Part shown: one piece after another, positions 5,085-6,579 of the stretch
How positions within the stretch are numbered: position 1 is the first letter of the stretch
Layout: each line of letters starts with the position of its first letter
NCBI GenBank assembly: GCA_023253295.1
Contig: JALRGZ010000240.1
Location: 1 to 6,579 of the forward strand
Reading direction: 5' to 3'
Length of the DNA stretch: 6,579 nt
From: Flavobacterium sp.
GTDB taxonomy: Bacteria; Bacteroidota; Bacteroidia; Flavobacteriales; Flavobacteriaceae
Notes under the pieces: generated by a model
Seen by the model: the letters and a program-made list of their open reading frames with translations, nothing else
What the model was told of the DNA's origin: nothing
Database searches by the model: none
Made by a program: the position numbers and the translations under genes

Positions 5085-6461
5085 TTACTTTTTCTTATAC
5101 ACTTTCGTAATATGATATTCAAAAGGGGATTTTTTTTGTAAAACCAGTTGTAAGTTTTGTAGGGTGTCCAGGTCTTCGGTGTTGCGAATGTTGGACATCA
5201 CATAAGCATTCGGGTGTTGCTTGAGGTAGCTGTTAAGTTCGGCAACGGTTTGTACAATAGGGAAAATGCGTTGGAAGTTGAAAGGAAAAGCGGAGTCCAT
5301 TCGTTGATAGACTACGAATTCTGAATTTTTTCCAATACTGTTGCTTACGGTATTGACTGGGTTGATTTCGTTTAAAGAAGGGTAAATTTTGCCAAACAAA
5401 ATGCAAGCCAGTAGGATAAAACTCAGACCGGTAATGTTAAACCAGTAAACAAATTTGCCTTTGAATAAAAGAATAACAGCTATTAAAGTGCCTATTGCTG
5501 TTGGGATCAACCATAATCCTAAGGTATTTTGGGAAGCGAGATTGGGGTCAAGTGGCAAACCAAAATAAGCGCCAAAAGGCAATACAACAGCCAATACCAC
5601 AATAGCTATAACACTGATTTTATTCCAGCCTTTGGTGATGTTAAACCAGTTGTTTTCAAAATAATGGGCTAATACAATGGCTAAAAACGGATAACAAGGC
5701 ATGGTGTAATTAGGCAGTTTGGTTGCTGAAATACTAAAGAACAATATAAATACAACGCCTATAATTAATGAAAAGAGTACTACCGGATTTTCTTTTGAAC
5801 GAACAGCATTTTTAATGGCTTGTGGCAGGAAAAACGAAAAAGGGAAAAGTCCCAGAAGCACATAAGCCCAGGTAATCAGGAAAGGGCCACCATGTCCCTG
5901 CATAGCTCCCGAAAAGCGTTCCAGATTATTCACTACAAAAAAACCTTCGGTCCAGGCGCCATTAGTAAGTTCGTGAACGCACCAGTACCAGGGAGCGGCA
6001 ACAACTAAAATGCCGATTAATCCCAAAACAGGATAATAGGAAAAGACGTTTTTGATTTCTTTGTTGAGGAGTAAAAACAGTGCAATGCTAAAACCAGGTA
6101 AGGCTATGGCGATAGGGCCTTTGGTCAAAACACCTAATCCTAATAAAAAATAACAAAAAAGTAACTGGCAGGGATTTCGTTTTACATAAAAGCGATAAAA
6201 AGAAAATAAGGCTGCTGCACAAAAATAAATCAGATAAGGATCAGGAACGGCCAGTTGAAATTGCTGGAAAAAGAAAAAAGCACTCAGTAAAATAAACAAG
6301 GTTTTATTAGCCGTGCGGATGCCTAAAAAATCTTTGACAAATAAATAAGTGGTCATTAGGGTTAATACACCAAAGATTCCTGAGAAAAAGCGGGCGCCCA
6401 ATTCATTCACTCCAAAAAGATAAAAACCCAGAATGCTGAAATAATTTTGCAGTAGCATCAA
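5085..6461 (-). pseudogene. GT39 (ArnT/PMT-like) membrane glycosyltransferase, 5'-truncated
   Basis: The readable 458 residues are a polytopic inner-membrane protein of the ArnT/dolichyl-phosphate-mannosyltransferase superfamily, which moves a sugar from a polyprenyl-phosphate carrier to a lipid or protein on the periplasmic side. Landmarks are LFGVNELGARF (15-25), AVPDPYL (71-77), GVLTKGPIA (110-118), PWYW (157-160), NNLERFSGAMQGHGGPF (178-194) and SATKLPNYTMPCYPF (245-259), with many hydrophobic segments up to about residue 358. Family members are usually around 500-550 residues. Set against ArnT, roughly the first 65-70 residues are missing, including the first membrane segment and the Asp-Glu loop with the catalytic Asp. 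Upstream the sequence turns into rpsT, and the only start codons near the edge are TTG (6459-6461) and ATG (6456-6458), both inside rpsT-derived sequence. Unless the join is an assembly error, the product should be inactive. Confidence 0.8.
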
Positions 6462-6579
6462 CTTTATCAGTTGCTAAACGCAAAGCTTTAATAGCATTAC
6501 GTGTAGTTTTGTGCTGGTATCTATTTAATACTCTTTTTTTCTCGTTGCTTCTAATTCTTTTTAAAGCTGACTTATGATT
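6403..6579 (-). pseudogene. rpsT: 30S ribosomal protein S20, 5' part, fused to foreign sequence
   Basis: Translated from the right edge, the minus strand reads NHKSALKRIRSNEKKRV, then LNRYQHKTTRNAIKALRLA and TDKVDATAKL. This is a clear bacterial S20 N-terminal half; the expected Met-Ala lies beyond the edge. S20 binds 16S rRNA during 30S assembly and is about 83 residues long in this group. Similarity ends at about 6442. The frame then runs through glycosyltransferase DNA in the wrong phase (FQHSGFLSFWSE) to a TGA at 6403-6405. About 46 of 83 residues are therefore present and the C-terminal half is lost. S20 is close to essential, so an intact copy should exist elsewhere, or the join is artificial. 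Confidence 0.85.

Noticed and set aside
5820..6008. 62-codon open frame on the plus strand
   Set aside because: It is antisense to the conserved middle of the glycosyltransferase and has no upstream signals or family likeness.

Overview
The window looks like part of a Flavobacterium-type genome (Bacteroidota, Flavobacteriia). The evidence is a low G+C content, start sites without clear Shine-Dalgarno sequences, a ribosomal protein S20 sequence of flavobacterial type at the right edge, and intergenic hairpins of a TATCGAGAA...TTCTCGATA / ACTCGAAGTGA style that I associate from memory with flavobacteria. All recognisable genes lie on the minus strand, so transcription runs from right to left.

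Right edge (about 5021-6579): the 5' part of rpsT (ribosomal protein S20) enters from the edge. Near 6442-6450 it stops abruptly and continues, out of frame, into the middle of a GT39 (ArnT/PMT-type) membrane glycosyltransferase. That gene lacks its first membrane segment and catalytic Asp region. The join is either a real deletion or rearrangement, or an assembly chimera. A Rho-independent terminator (5021-5059) follows the glycosyltransferase.

Centre (about 1917-4990): a complete HpaII-type (CCGG) restriction-modification operon. In order of transcription it holds a small XRE-family regulator (C-protein-like), a cytosine-C5 methyltransferase very similar to M.HpaII but with an extra N-terminal segment of about 90 residues, an HpaII-family restriction endonuclease, and a Vsr-type T:G mismatch endonuclease. 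The first three genes are coupled by ATGA stop/start overlaps and vsr follows after 8 bases. A 12-bp perfect inverted repeat and a 14-bp perfect palindrome precede the regulator and overlap a candidate Bacteroidota promoter, which suggests autoregulation. The genes would work as a unit: the regulator sets expression, the methylase protects CCGG, the nuclease cuts unmodified DNA, and Vsr starts repair of T:G mismatches left when 5-methylcytosine deaminates. The methylase and nuclease genes are more AT-rich than the flanks, consistent with horizontal acquisition.

Left (258-1859): a two-gene periplasmic redox unit, with a PQQ-dependent aldose sugar dehydrogenase followed 18 bases later by a class I cytochrome c that probably accepts its electrons. 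The leftmost 257 bases hold no gene but several inverted repeats, including the same 9-bp stem that forms the terminator at 5029-5059.
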